Below are positions 22,982 to 34,098 of a stretch of 64,000 nt of DNA, piece after piece; the first letter of the stretch is position 1; each line of letters starts with the position of its first letter. The stretch is from the NCBI RefSeq assembly GCF_037975245.1, contig NC_092566.1, positions 18,137,001 to 18,201,000 of the forward strand, written 5' to 3'. Origin of the DNA: Apostichopus japonicus (taxonomy: Eukaryota; Echinodermata; Holothuroidea; Aspidochirotida; Stichopodidae). The notes beneath the pieces are model-generated. The model worked only from the letters and a program-made list of their open reading frames with translations, was not told the DNA's origin and ran no database searches. Position numbers and translations under genes: made by a program.

Positions 22982-25561
22982 TATCTTTGGCAGCTCGTCA
23001 TTGATTTCTCCTGATAAGAGTCGAATGGGTAATAATCATATAGTTGGTAATGGTATTATAGGTTGTAGAACTACATATCAGTATAGTAGTTGCCATGCAC
23101 AAGGAAATGAAAGATACTGACAAAAATTACTTACTAATTTCCAAGGGGGGAGTACAAAAACAATATTTCAATAATTATTTTCTGCCATATCTTCATTCTG
23201 TGGTTTGCCACAGTAATGAACATATACTAATATATTAATGTCCCATCAACCAACGTTAACAGTAAGATAACATAACAATCAAATCAATTAATATAGGCAT
23301 TTTCACGTTTTCTTTTATTTTGTTGAACATCCGAAATATATCATAAACTTACAGTTAAAAAAATATATAAAAAAACAAAAGTCCAAAATTCAACTAAGTG
23401 ACTGGCTGACAGTGGTACGTGGTAATCAACATACAGTAGTTCTCAATTCTTTGTCGATCATCACCCTTCCTCCCTCCTCCCTCCTCCCTCCGGAAATACT
23501 TCATCTTCCATTTGTTACATCCTTTCCGAGTCTGGTATCAAGATCAACCGAAACCGATTACGTTTTCTATAGATATTGACCATATTTTTATACGAACGTC
23601 CCTACTTAAGTCGTTACCGTGTTGAAAAACATATGGAAACGATGTTTGAAAAAACAAGCAGAAAGGAATTGGAACCACCGCAGTTTTAAAACAGTTTATT
23701 ACACACGTACCCTCCACTGAGACAAGAAAATTCAGTCAGTCTCGGAATTTTGAAACACAGTTTAAGAATCCATATACAATGTATACTTCCAACAAGCGTA
23801 ATCTGTTTACTTCATTGATATTTCTTGAAACTATCCAGGGACTACTTGAGAGGCACCTTTTCCACATTAATACCCTTGACACATAAATAAGCATAGGCGT
23901 GTAACCCGGGTAACTAGAGGGGAATCTTACCATACAACACCTTCGACAGTGGTAGGGGGTGGAAAAATATTTTTGCCGCAGTCACTTCTTCACCTTTAGG
24001 GGATGTACTCTATATAGCAGTGCTAAATTATTCAGTTGGATCACTTTAGGTGGCAAAAAGGAGTGCCAGGGAATCATTTTTGATTCTCAAAAGTTCAACA
24101 TGAAGTCGGAATTATGACATGATAAAATCTACACATTTCGATAAAACAGCGAAATGTGCACAGTTTATACACTCTACAAAATCAAAAATCTGTTCGGGAC
24201 GACCACAAACCTGATCCCTCCCCCTTCCGCCTCCCCTCACCCTCTTGTTTGATAGCCTCCAACCTACTGATTCATATGGAGAGTACCAATCACACTTCCT
24301 TTGTGGTAAAGTTGTGAGAAACAATCCACACTAGTATTATTTATAGGAATTCTGATGAGAATCTGATGTTTCGTAATGCATTACTGTATCGGGTAGCTGG
24401 AAGCATATGAAGATGATCCCTGCAATTTTCTATTAGCTTATGTTCTTATATTTCTGTATACATGTTGAAAGTCGTGGTTCAATGTTTCTATGTGCATGCG
24501 CGTATCCAGGAGGCGATGTAGAGTTACAGTCTCCCCCTCCCCCTGCCCTGCGCCTCCCTCCTTCTCCCCATCTCTTTCCAATCTCAAGCAACATGTTGAA
24601 GTATCGTTATAAAACTGAGACATGGCACCATCATGATCACATTGTCACATCAGTCTCAATGATAGGGAAATGGAATGGGGATTGTATATTCAACAAAAGC
24701 TTGTTGCGGTTAAACGTTTTCATGTTTCTTTCATGATATAACGATTGAATGGCGATCTTGCAGAAGGCTTATCTGTGGTACCAAATTACCAAAGATTATA
24801 TGTCTTTAGCTCTACGTCTTAATCGAAAACAATTTTTGATATCAGGAGTGGTGGAGCTCAAGCATGTGTCCCATGAGCTGGCAATCGGTAGTGCTATGCA
24901 AGATGTAATATGACGCATGGACGGAAGGGGGGGGGGGGAAAAACGGGTGGTAGGTGAGAGTGTATGTACTTAAAGTTTACGCTATTTTCCCTCTAATATG
25001 TACAGCGTGTTCATGCTCGGATGTATAAGTTTCCAACGTTTTCAGTGAGAACAAAGGATTAGAAATTTGTATGATCAAGAAATAATATTTCACTTTCTTT
25101 GTTTGTTTATGGATCAATAAATTGTACCGTGATCTCATTTTTGCACTTAGCCTGCCACGTAATTAAATATGTCTTTCGTTGACAGTGAAACCTACTTAAG
25201 CAGACATCCGGACATATGGCAAAGATCAATTGATTATTGTTGGTAGAGAGGACTTCAAGGTGTAAATTACCTAGAAGGAAATGCAACGAGTTTAAGATAC
25301 ACCTCTTGAAAGAATAATCTTTTTAATTACATATTTTTTATATACTTCAAAATCCCGGATTGATTGTGATACGACCAGTCAGTCTTCACCGGGTGTAAGT
25401 TTAAGTTGTTACCAAATATTTCATCTCCTGCAACATAATAAATAAACTTCTTCGTATCAATTCCAGATTGTTTGTACATAAATAGAAGTTGATTCAATAT
25501 CCGAGCAAACAGTCGGGTGCAAGTCTTCCAGCAATAAGGCATTCTGAAAGCTCCTTGCAAC
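22982..25561. other. Cassette spacer 2 (A2 to C1), no gene seen
   Basis: Second copy of the A-to-B/C spacer, with a CCTCCCTCCTCCC tract near 23470 and a G run near 24927. The short minus-strand frames here (for example 23736-23933 and 24112-24324) recur with changes in other copies but show no codon-level conservation that I can see. Confidence 0.65.
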
Positions 25562-27469
25562 ATGTTTCGATTATATTCACCGTGCATAGTCCTTCTCCTT
25601 GGTGCGATTTGTGGTGAGTTCATACTTTTCCTTTCTTTCTCTTTCCAGATTTACATGATATTTAGATTTTCCCACGAACTCATTACCTGAATTAAACATT
25701 ACTCACTCAACTTAATAAATCTCATTTTCCTTCTAAATGTTGTGAAAACAGTTTTATTCTAACCTATTTTACGTCTTTATTAATCTAGATGTTAAAGTTA
25801 AGAGCGATATCCAAGTCTAGCATCAGGGCTTTACATGGAATAATGTACATTACCTACTTAATTGCAGGCTAGGTTATATAATTTGTGCCTAACCCATACT
25901 ATAGGTTCTTTACCTAGGATATGCGGTGTCTAACCAATAGAGTATGTGCATTTATAATAGGTGCCTAATCCAGGAAATGTGCCTAACCTATGTGATAACT
26001 ATAGGGGTCTAACCTAAGTTATGTGGCTAACCTATACGATCACTAGGTATCTAACAACCAAGGATATGTCACAAAAATGTTTCTCGTTTTAAGTAACGTC
26101 ATGGACATAGCCACAGGCTTATCCAATTGTTTTTGTTCGAGTGATTATCTCTCTGGTTGATGGTTGATTAAATACTTTTTTCGCAAGTCAGAACAAGTCA
26201 TAAGTCAAGTCACATGCTATTCAGCATGAAGACAGTGGCTCACGGATCACAATACCAAAATAAAGTTTGTCAATTGAAGCTATGAAAGAAGTTACTGACT
26301 ATGACTAGTTTATTGCCAGTGTTATCTCTTGCCTTACTCATTAGTAATATCGGGCTCATTTAAGTTGTTAGTAAAAACTTGTAAACTGTCTATAAAATGC
26401 CACAAATTTGCAAACGTGCACAATTATTTTACACTTCGAAAAATTTGTGAAAACAATGGTATTGTTTTTCTCACCTTTATTCATTTAACTCAAATAGAAA
26501 ACATTACCTATTGTGTATGCCATCGCATTATACGAGGCATACATGTATTAAAAACTAAGGATCGCTGAAAAACGATAGATTGTCAAAGGATTCCTAAATC
26601 ATTGCAAGGAAAATAAGTAAAAAGATGCAACCAAGAATTTCATTGAAATATCAGTTATTGTTTCCTTATGTTTCGCTACATCGCTTATAACATGACAAAT
26701 AATTAATAATCAATACCTAAAGTAAAATGAAGCCCCCATGGCCTAGTTGGTTAGGAGATCGGCATATAAATAGGAGGCAGGAACACGAATTAGGTAAAAA
26801 ATTGAATATGGAGTTTTGTTACACGCTGGGTTTGCTCTTGCATGCTCGGCTCTTGGTTCTACCAATGTGGACTTAAGTGAAGATACTGGTTCGACATAGG
26901 GTTTTTTCCTCTTCTTTCTATTTTTGTTCCTTCTATTTTTAGTGTCCTCGTCTCCAACAACTCTTCAACGTGATGCTAAAGATGTTAGATTGGACGACAT
27001 TCCTCCAAATGGCCTGATTGAGAAATATTTCAATAAAAGAGAGAATCTGGACCAATATGAAGATCATCCTAGTCAGAGAATGAATGAACTGATCCCGGAA
27101 GAGCGTAACGTATGGAGAGACCTTTCAAAGTTAGAGAAATACCACAAGCTCCATTACGTCAAACGACTCCGTCCTAACGAGGAAGACTCAACAAAAGAAC
27201 TTGTAGGAGCAGAGAGGTTGGCTGAACCGATTCCTGAAAACAGCAGTCCATTACGTAACATCGATAACGAGTTAGATCTTCGAGTTGCTAACTACATCAC
27301 GAATTATCTGAGATCGGAAGGACTGTCAGCAGGAGCAGAGGACGTATTGGACAGAAATGAAGATTTGCCTGAACCACAGAGGCGATTTATCGGCAGGTTA
27401 GCGTTTCGCATACTCAGTCGAGTCCTCCGCCATCTTTTGCCATATTTGCTAAGAGTCGTATTTGGATAG
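25562..27469 (+). CDS. Locus C1: precursor of an arginine-rich amphipathic peptide
   Basis: Exon 1 (25562-25613) encodes signal peptide MFRLYSPCIVLLLGAIC; the donor GTGAGT is in phase 1. Exon 2 (26943-27469) follows TTTTTAG. The 192-residue precursor has nearly the same acidic propeptide as B1 and B2, ending EDVLDRNEDLPEPQ, then RR. The tail differs: 27 residues starting FIGRLAFRILSRVLRHLL and ending RVVFG, with five Arg and one His, then the stop. A C-terminal Phe-amide is predicted. Heptad-like spacing of Arg (4, 8, 12, 15, 23) puts charge on one face of a helix. It is probably a membrane-active host-defence peptide; function is inferred. No named family is recognised. Confidence 0.84.
26732..26794 (+). 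other. tRNA-like relic in C1 intron
   Basis: Box A-like TGGCCTAGTTGG is followed about 40 bp on by a degraded box B-like GAACACGAATTAGG. The cloverleaf is poor and there is no proper anticodon arm, so it is probably a decayed tRNA or the head of a SINE. Versions sit at the same place in B2 and C2 but not in B1. Confidence 0.45.
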
Positions 27470-28800
27470 TTTCCTTCAGGCTCACAGCAATTTCAAATAG
27501 TTTGCTTATTTTTCAAAGCAGCTTAATAAGTTGTATAGAGACAAATGAGCTTTTCGAGTCGGTTATTAACGTTTTGTCAATCAAAGTAGGTAATGTTACC
27601 GTTTATTTAAAGTTGATTACAAGTTTTTATTTTTTGCGGGTATAGGTTACCAAAACTAGACCTGGATAGAGTAGTCAGGTCACATATGGAGCAAGATGCA
27701 TGCTTGTTTTCTTTTCTTATTATTATCATTATAATGATGATTACATTGCATGAGTAGCCTAACTGACGCTGGGCTTGTTCTTTTTAGAAAATTTAGAGCT
27801 CTGAAACCTGGCGACTACACTGTATTGTACTCCCCAGGTTTCAGAGCACTAAATTTTCTACAAAGAAACAATGGAGTATGAAGATACCTTACCATGTTAA
27901 TTAAATGTATTATATTACACATTAGCTATATGCGCCATACATGTTGTTCCTTGTGGTTTTAATAAATGGATTTCTGGGAAGACATGCACCGAAAGTTAAA
28001 GATACTCAATTTAGACAGTACTTTTCAATGTAGGAGTAATTTTTGTGTTGACTGCAAGTAAGTAAGAAATTTGCGTCTATATTAACCTTCAGATAGTAAC
28101 GCTTAAGTTGCCAGGACTTCCAAACAATTTAGTTTCTCGCTTGCAGGTAATCGAGTTGCCAGATGAACGGGTTGAATCCACTCACCACCCAGCCGCTCCG
28201 CGCCCCACCTGTGCGCCATGCCCGCACTCACATTTCCAATACTGAGGGGACACAAATAATAACTGATGTCCATCCCAAGGGGGGGGGGGTCTAAGGGGAA
28301 TCCGGTGTCCCTTTCCTATGCGCATTTTACATTGAAGTAAGAAGTTGAAGTTCCAATATTCGTGTGTATTATTAAATGTAAGCCATCGTTGGCACCCCGC
28401 AATAGCGACAGTGCATGCCTGTTACAATATATTATTTGTGTCAACAATATGGTGAGCAGCATACCCCCAACTCTCCCAATTGGCGTTCCATAAATTCCAT
28501 ACATGACGTTATCTGCTCACATCTATACCCACAGGGAGTGGAATAACATCCCCTTTCCATTTCCACCAGTCCCATTAACTTACTAGCTTACACTTTAATG
28601 ATCATGTTGCTACAGATTGGCTGTTCACGTTTGCAGATACATGTAAATCTGCCTCCATTATCCAGAGACATACGAATCTGACCTTACCCCAGTCCATCTC
28701 TCCCTCTTTCAACCCGTATCACTTCCTTCTTCTGCAGCTTCTGCAGTCTTATACACGTTAATGTAATAACCTAATTGCCTGAACAGCAGATAGTTACTGA
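27470..28800. other. B/C gene 3' flank, copy 2
   Basis: Homologous to 21315-22684, but here it continues past the point (near CCTACGTG, about 28810) where copy 1 is joined to truncated A2. It holds the complete hairpin at 27785-27860. No coding potential was recognised. Confidence 0.65.
27785..27860. repeat. Hairpin with 34-bp arms downstream of C1
   Basis: Arms 27785-27818 and 27827-27860 are near-perfect reverse complements (core AGCTCTGAAACCTGG), with an 8-base loop. It lies about 315 bp after the C1 stop and is repeated after C2; only one arm survives after B1 and B2. Confidence 0.8.
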
Positions 28801-29597
28801 CCTAGTACCCTACGTGTTATTTATCACTACCCAAGCCTTCACATTTTAATACAAACACAAATAAGCAGATGACCATGTCCATACCCATCTCAATCATTTT
28901 CATAGCAATGTTTTTCGCGCGGTCGTAGTGCCGTTAAAAGTGGCAATTTCAACATCATCTGAATATTGATCTGACCGCTTTCCCTTCCGCCCAACTCAAG
29001 TCTCTGTCAGCAACCCTGCACTCCATTACAAGTTGTGCCAGTTCCCACCAGAATCACTTGAGTATACCATGAAAAACTCCCCATGGAAAACACCAACAAT
29101 TATTACATCTCGCATACAAATGTAGGAATTACTGCCCGATTAGCACCCCTTGAAGCAAAAATGAACCTTAATTTTTGTAGGTACAACCCGAAAATCGCAA
29201 GTGGGTATGTCCAGCCTGTTACTCACGGAGACCGCTGGAGATTGAAGAGGGGGCTGGGAGGGATGCATCAACTTTGGGGGCCCTAGACTAATTGCACACT
29301 GCCCCCACTGGATAATTCGGTGCAATTAGCTGATATTTGCTTTAAACATTGTGTTAACGGTGTTATATAAGCCTAGCTGAAGTCTCTTTTCTCCAACGCT
29401 TGTTTTGAGAACTGACCAACTTTTATTACTAAACATAACATTACTGGCTTATAGTAAATAGGGAATATATTTAATGAACTCTATATGAACTCATATAATG
29501 GTAAGGTATAAATTTGATGTACTCTGTTAATCATAGTTACATATAACAATAGGGAATATATACTCTGTTAATTCCTTGTGACTCATTTGAAGTCCCA
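28801..29597. other. End of block 1, no gene seen
   Basis: This stretch matches 47631-48394. The open frames at 29083-29286 (plus) and 29140-29325 (minus) are conserved only because the duplication is recent; no motif, signal peptide or family match was seen. Confidence 0.6.
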
Positions 29598-29618
29598 ATG
29601 ATCATTTCATGATCAATG

Positions 29619-29826
29619 ATACAACCCTCCTTCTGCCTGGCATGCCGGTTCCTAAGCCAGAGGGTGAACCCGCCCCGCTGTTTTCCTCATTTTACTTGCT
29701 ATCATTTTGGTGAAAGTGATCTCAAAGGATACGAAGAAGGCAAAAGGTGTTAGTCCAGACACAAGGAAACAACATGATATCGAACAAAGCACTGCATACA
29801 ACAACAACGCTTACTCCATATCCTAA
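29619..29826 (+). pseudogene. CLCA exon 12/13 fused remnant
   Basis: The first 58 bp match the start of CLCA exon 12 (10178 onward) and then jump directly to the membrane-helix part of exon 13 (matching 11094 onward), through the cytoplasmic tail to the TAA. About 858 bp, including the intron, is missing. It cannot make a CLCA protein. It is a passenger of the block duplication and fixes the order of events. Confidence 0.9.
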
Positions 29827-29986
29827 ACACTGGTACCAAACTGAGATTGACGTTAATGAATCATATACTTAGTCCTCAACTAAAGGTCCAATTGTTCTCA
29901 TACCGAGTTATCGGTATTTTCAGTCCCTTTGTATAAATTGATAGGATTAACACATTTACATCGATAGTACTGTATACTATGAATCC

Positions 29987-30392
29987 CAAGGGCGTAGGAA
30001 CCGGGGGCTGGGGGCGCCAGCCCCCCAGTGAAAAATATGGGGGTGGAAGTATTATTCCGCCCCCCCCCCGCTTCGCTAGTCAGAAAACCCCTATTTCATT
30101 TCTCAATAAATGATAACAACATTCGTCATTTTAGCAGAAAACATTTTGGCAGAAAAAAATCTCATTTGGAGCACCAAATTGCATCTAAGGCCAGGTGAAA
30201 ATGCAAAATTATTTACAAAATGGAGTGGGTGTTGAAGTGCAGGTGCTATATTGCACCAAATTGCATCTGAGGCCACCTGGAAATGCAAAAAAAAATCCAA
30301 AGGGGAGGGGGACACCCTTAGACCCCTCCCCCAGGCCGGCCATCAGTCTTCAGCCCCCCCCCCCCACTCAAAAGTACCTTCCTACGCCACTG
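29987..30392 (+). mobile_element. hAT-type MITE, copy 3
   Basis: Block 2 counterpart of the element at 11411, with the same ends and core. It was duplicated with the block rather than inserted independently. Confidence 0.75.
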
Positions 30393-33300
30393 AATTGAAT
30401 CCATTTGTTCGCCGCTGTTTGACCTAGTTTTAACAGTGTGTTTCTTCAGACCCAACGAATGCAAAGACAGGTTATATACTTCAAAATCTACAAAATCTTC
30501 CTGATCAAGTAAGTTATGAGGCAAAGACAAACAGAAATTGATGTTCGTTTTTAAAATCAAAGAAATACGCAATAAGTAAAATTCCTAAAACAAGAGCTTC
30601 ATCATTTATATGAATTTCTGAGAAACAAAAATTATCTGGCATCATTCGAGTGAATTGTATATGATACAATAAGAAACTGTAATACCTATTGTGTAATGCA
30701 AGGATCGAAAATCTCTTTTCCTAGATGACTATTTTCGGTTTGAAGTTATTGATAATCATATTATATCATAGATATTCTTAGAATCGTGTACATGTATAAT
30801 TTCACCTCGGACATTCATGGTAATTTCATCATTTTTGTTTACTTTCAGTGTGTGATTTTGGTGTTTAATTCGAAATCGTTAGGCACGTTTCTCACACTGT
30901 GTTGGTTATATAGAGAGGTCAAATACCTTCGTTGTACACCATTTCCCAACTATAGTAAATTACAATGTTTTGATGAAATCTTATAAGCGAATGGCACAAT
31001 TGTTGGTAAGTGAAACCTTCAAGTTAACAATAAATATAATTTCTACGTAGAACATATTCTGACTAAACACGGTAAATGGTTGCGAAATTGTTTCAATTAA
31101 ATTGTTTTTATGTTTAATTAACCCTCAACGTTTCATATAACACATATACGTCTTTCCTTTCGAATTTACACTAAACGTGTGTGCACAAACTATAACACTG
31201 AGAAAGCTTCTTTCATTACCCTTTTAAGATATCTTAAAGTGATATATGAACTGTGGAAATATAATGTAAGGTAGATAGTTCTTTATTTTTTTTTTTGTAT
31301 ATACTCAGGTATCATATATTACGACATGCAGAATTATGACTATATTTAATATGTATTTATTCATAGAAGAAACAACGCTAATTCATTAATTGATTTGGGT
31401 ATTACTTTAATCTTTTAAATACTAGATGTAAACACATGATTGTCCTGTGAATATGTTTTCATATAATTTGGCTTAGTGTGTATTCTGACAGTGACGAATA
31501 AAAGGATAACTGAAAAACAGTTCTCTCTAGTTATTATTTAATAAGCGATACATGATCCATCAAATGGCCATGCGCTTTTGCTCTGCCCCCCCCCCCCACT
31601 CCCCTCTCCTCATCTCTTACAAAAGGTTATAAGCTTTGCTTATATATTTGGGGAACCTTCCACATGACACAAGACCATGTCCTATACACAAACTTTAGAT
31701 AATGCTTAAATTTGGTTCCCTTTATTGGCCCGAAAGGTCAATGATCATATTTTTTTGGCTGGGAATGACTGAACAGTGAAAAAGAAGATTCATTGAATGT
31801 CACTTAACAAGCGTTCGTTTTATCCATTAATAGTGAGCAATGTAGTGAAAACATTATTATAATCATAATTACATCCTATATTTGATCTAGCAAAGAGAAA
31901 AGTATATTGATGTCGACAAAGATATATACTAGTGCAAGAGGGGCATCCGGGAAGAGAGACATCTTCACTTCAAGAGTATTCAGTTGCCATCCCATTGGCA
32001 GCTTCGTTATTGGTCTTAAATACAAGGAACGTCCATGGTCTCTACTTATATTTTTTTACTGAAATATGAGCAAACCCAGCTAGACCTATATTTAATTTAT
32101 TGAAATCGTTGGAAGTTCAAACGAACCAATAAATTAACATAAGGTGGCGTAAACATAATCTTTGAGTACACACGAGGCTGTCAAAATAAAGTAGTTAGCC
32201 GACACATTTGAAGCAGGGACTTGTCAGGCGGATTGGAATCTCGAAAATGTTAAGAAGACTGAAGTGAGCTATTCAACTTAGAAAGATATCTGTTTACGAA
32301 ACTAATATACTAGTCACCGACTTCATAAGTTGTGGAGACACTTGATAGTCAATTTACTGGTAGTAACGTGTTTCTTGTAAAGTAATATACCACTAAAGCC
32401 TTAACTGCTAATTTAAAACGTTTTTTTGTTGTTCAGAAACTGAAGAAGGTTTGTACCGTAATACAGGGATTGGATAATTAACATCACCATCTTTTCCCTA
32501 AACATCCTTACTGAATCATAAATTATAAATCCTAACCGAGGGTAGATTTGCAACACACAAAAAACGGTCCTGAAAGTTGGAAATGGTTGATCCTCCCAGA
32601 CGAAGTGTTGCAACCATGTTGGCATAAGTCGACTTACAGTTTAGTCTTTGAAAAATTGCCACAAAAAAGTCGGATAACCAATAAGCATGAGATTAGTTAA
32701 AGTTTGATAAAACTTTGCGAAGAATCGATGGAAAAGATGATGTGTATTAGTGATTACAGTTTTACTTTTTAAGTAGACTAGGCTAAGACTTTGCGATCGT
32801 TTAGGAGACAATGATGTTCTCAGATGCCTTAACGTCTTAGTTTCTGTTTCATTATAAAAGTTGCTTAATTATACCACTGGAAAGGAAAAAAGACGGTTAA
32901 TGATGGTTTAAGCAAGTAACATGAGAGACTTGTTGTAATGTACTCAGTATTCGTTTTGACGAAGTGACTTAGTATCCTTCCACTTGTTTGATGGTAAGTT
33001 GCTTACGTAATGACAAGCAATGATTAACCTGAGTTTTAGACAGATTTAATGTTTTCTTTCAAGGAATCATCATTGTAGGGAACTGTCTGTTGTTTATCTT
33101 TATGAATCATGTAACGATCAGGAGGCAACCACGTTTTTTCTTCAAAGGGGGGGGGGCAAGATGTTAAGTCGTCCAGGGGGAGAAGGGTCTAAACGGAGGC
33201 GCATCCCCTCCTCAATTGTGTCCTCAAAGTTTTGGTAAAATAGAGAGTACCTAGATGATAGTGCTGTTATATGTTTTAACTTTTAAAAATAATTTTAAAC

Positions 33301-33995
33301 AGAATTGTCGACTGTTTAGCTAAATATACATGATATATATTTATGTACGGTACACTTTCTTTCAGGAATTATTTGTAATATTCACTTTGCCAGTAAGTGT
33401 GTCGGGGGGGGGGGGCGGGGAGGGGTGTTGAGATCTTGCCCCTGATCTTTTTTGGGGGGAGGGGCTTACTTCAGTAACGACGAGAAGTGATTCATTCTTT
33501 CAACAATTGTATAGGTATATAAGTGTGTCAGTGCCCTCGATATGGAGTTACAATATTTCATTTCACCATCTTCATCATCAAATTCCAATATCATGGTAAA
33601 CAATCAAATGATTAATATGCCTTCTTCGTGTCATCTATTTATCATGCTCTAATGCTATAATGCTTTAAAACACGTATAGCTATAAGAAACAATATTGTTG
33701 AAACTGAGAAGTGTCTAACAATTGAAGATTTTTGTTTATTTTTTGTTTTGGGATATGATATGTAATTAATATAGCTTTGAAACACGTCTAACGCAAGTTG
33801 ATGTTTCTGTATATTTAACACCTACTTGACTCTTTCCCTACATTCACGAGTTTTTCTCTTTCATCATCTTCGACAACTATTTTATTTTTGGAAACTTTCA
33901 TAGATATAGGATATAGATAAAGGTTCGTTATTAAATCATACCTTTTCTTTGATTCATTGTTTCGTCTTTGTTCCAGTGGTTTGATTTATGAGTTA
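30393..33995. other. Spacer of block 2, no gene seen
   Basis: Colinear with 11803-15250. No exon or family match. It includes homopolymer C and G runs near 31586, 33146 and 33404. A 125-bp stretch near 32883-33010 is not in block 1. Confidence 0.65.
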
Positions 33996-34004
33996 TGATT
34001 TCCT

Positions 34005-34010
34005 TATAAA
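34005..34010 (+). promoter_or_regulatory. Putative TATA box of locus A3
   Basis: TATAAA lies 94 bp before the ATG at 34099, in the same context as upstream of A1 (CTTATAAAGTGTTGCATTCT). A likely start region is near 34035. Confidence 0.5.
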
Positions 34011-34098
34011 GTGTTGCATTCTTTCGCAGTAATCATCACATCAGAAACCACCAACATTCTTATACTCGGTTGTTAAGAATATTTATCGTGGAGTCAGG

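Larger units (their letters stand above)
10178..29597 (+). repeat. Block 1 of a ~19-kb segmental tandem duplication
   Basis: Colinear with 29619-48394. It carries the CLCA tail, a hAT MITE, 4 kb of spacer, and loci A1, B1, A2 and C1. Matching landmarks sit at nearly constant offsets: about 18.74 kb at the A genes and about 18.83 kb at B, A2/A4 and C. Similarity by eye is very high in exons and introns, with scattered small indels. The left border is inside CLCA exon 12; the right border is after ATTTGAAGTCCCA. Because the left border lies in the functional CLCA gene, block 1 is the parental arrangement. Confidence 0.88.

Noticed and set aside
22642-23001. Minus-strand 119-residue frames here and at 41473-41832
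   Set aside because: Antisense of truncated type A loci; conserved only because the sense strand is duplicated.
26732-26794. Functional tRNA gene
   Set aside because: Box B is degraded and no acceptor stem or normal anticodon arm can be drawn.
29083-29286. 67-residue frame repeated at 47880-48083
   Set aside because: Identity follows from the recent block duplication; no domain or splice context was seen.
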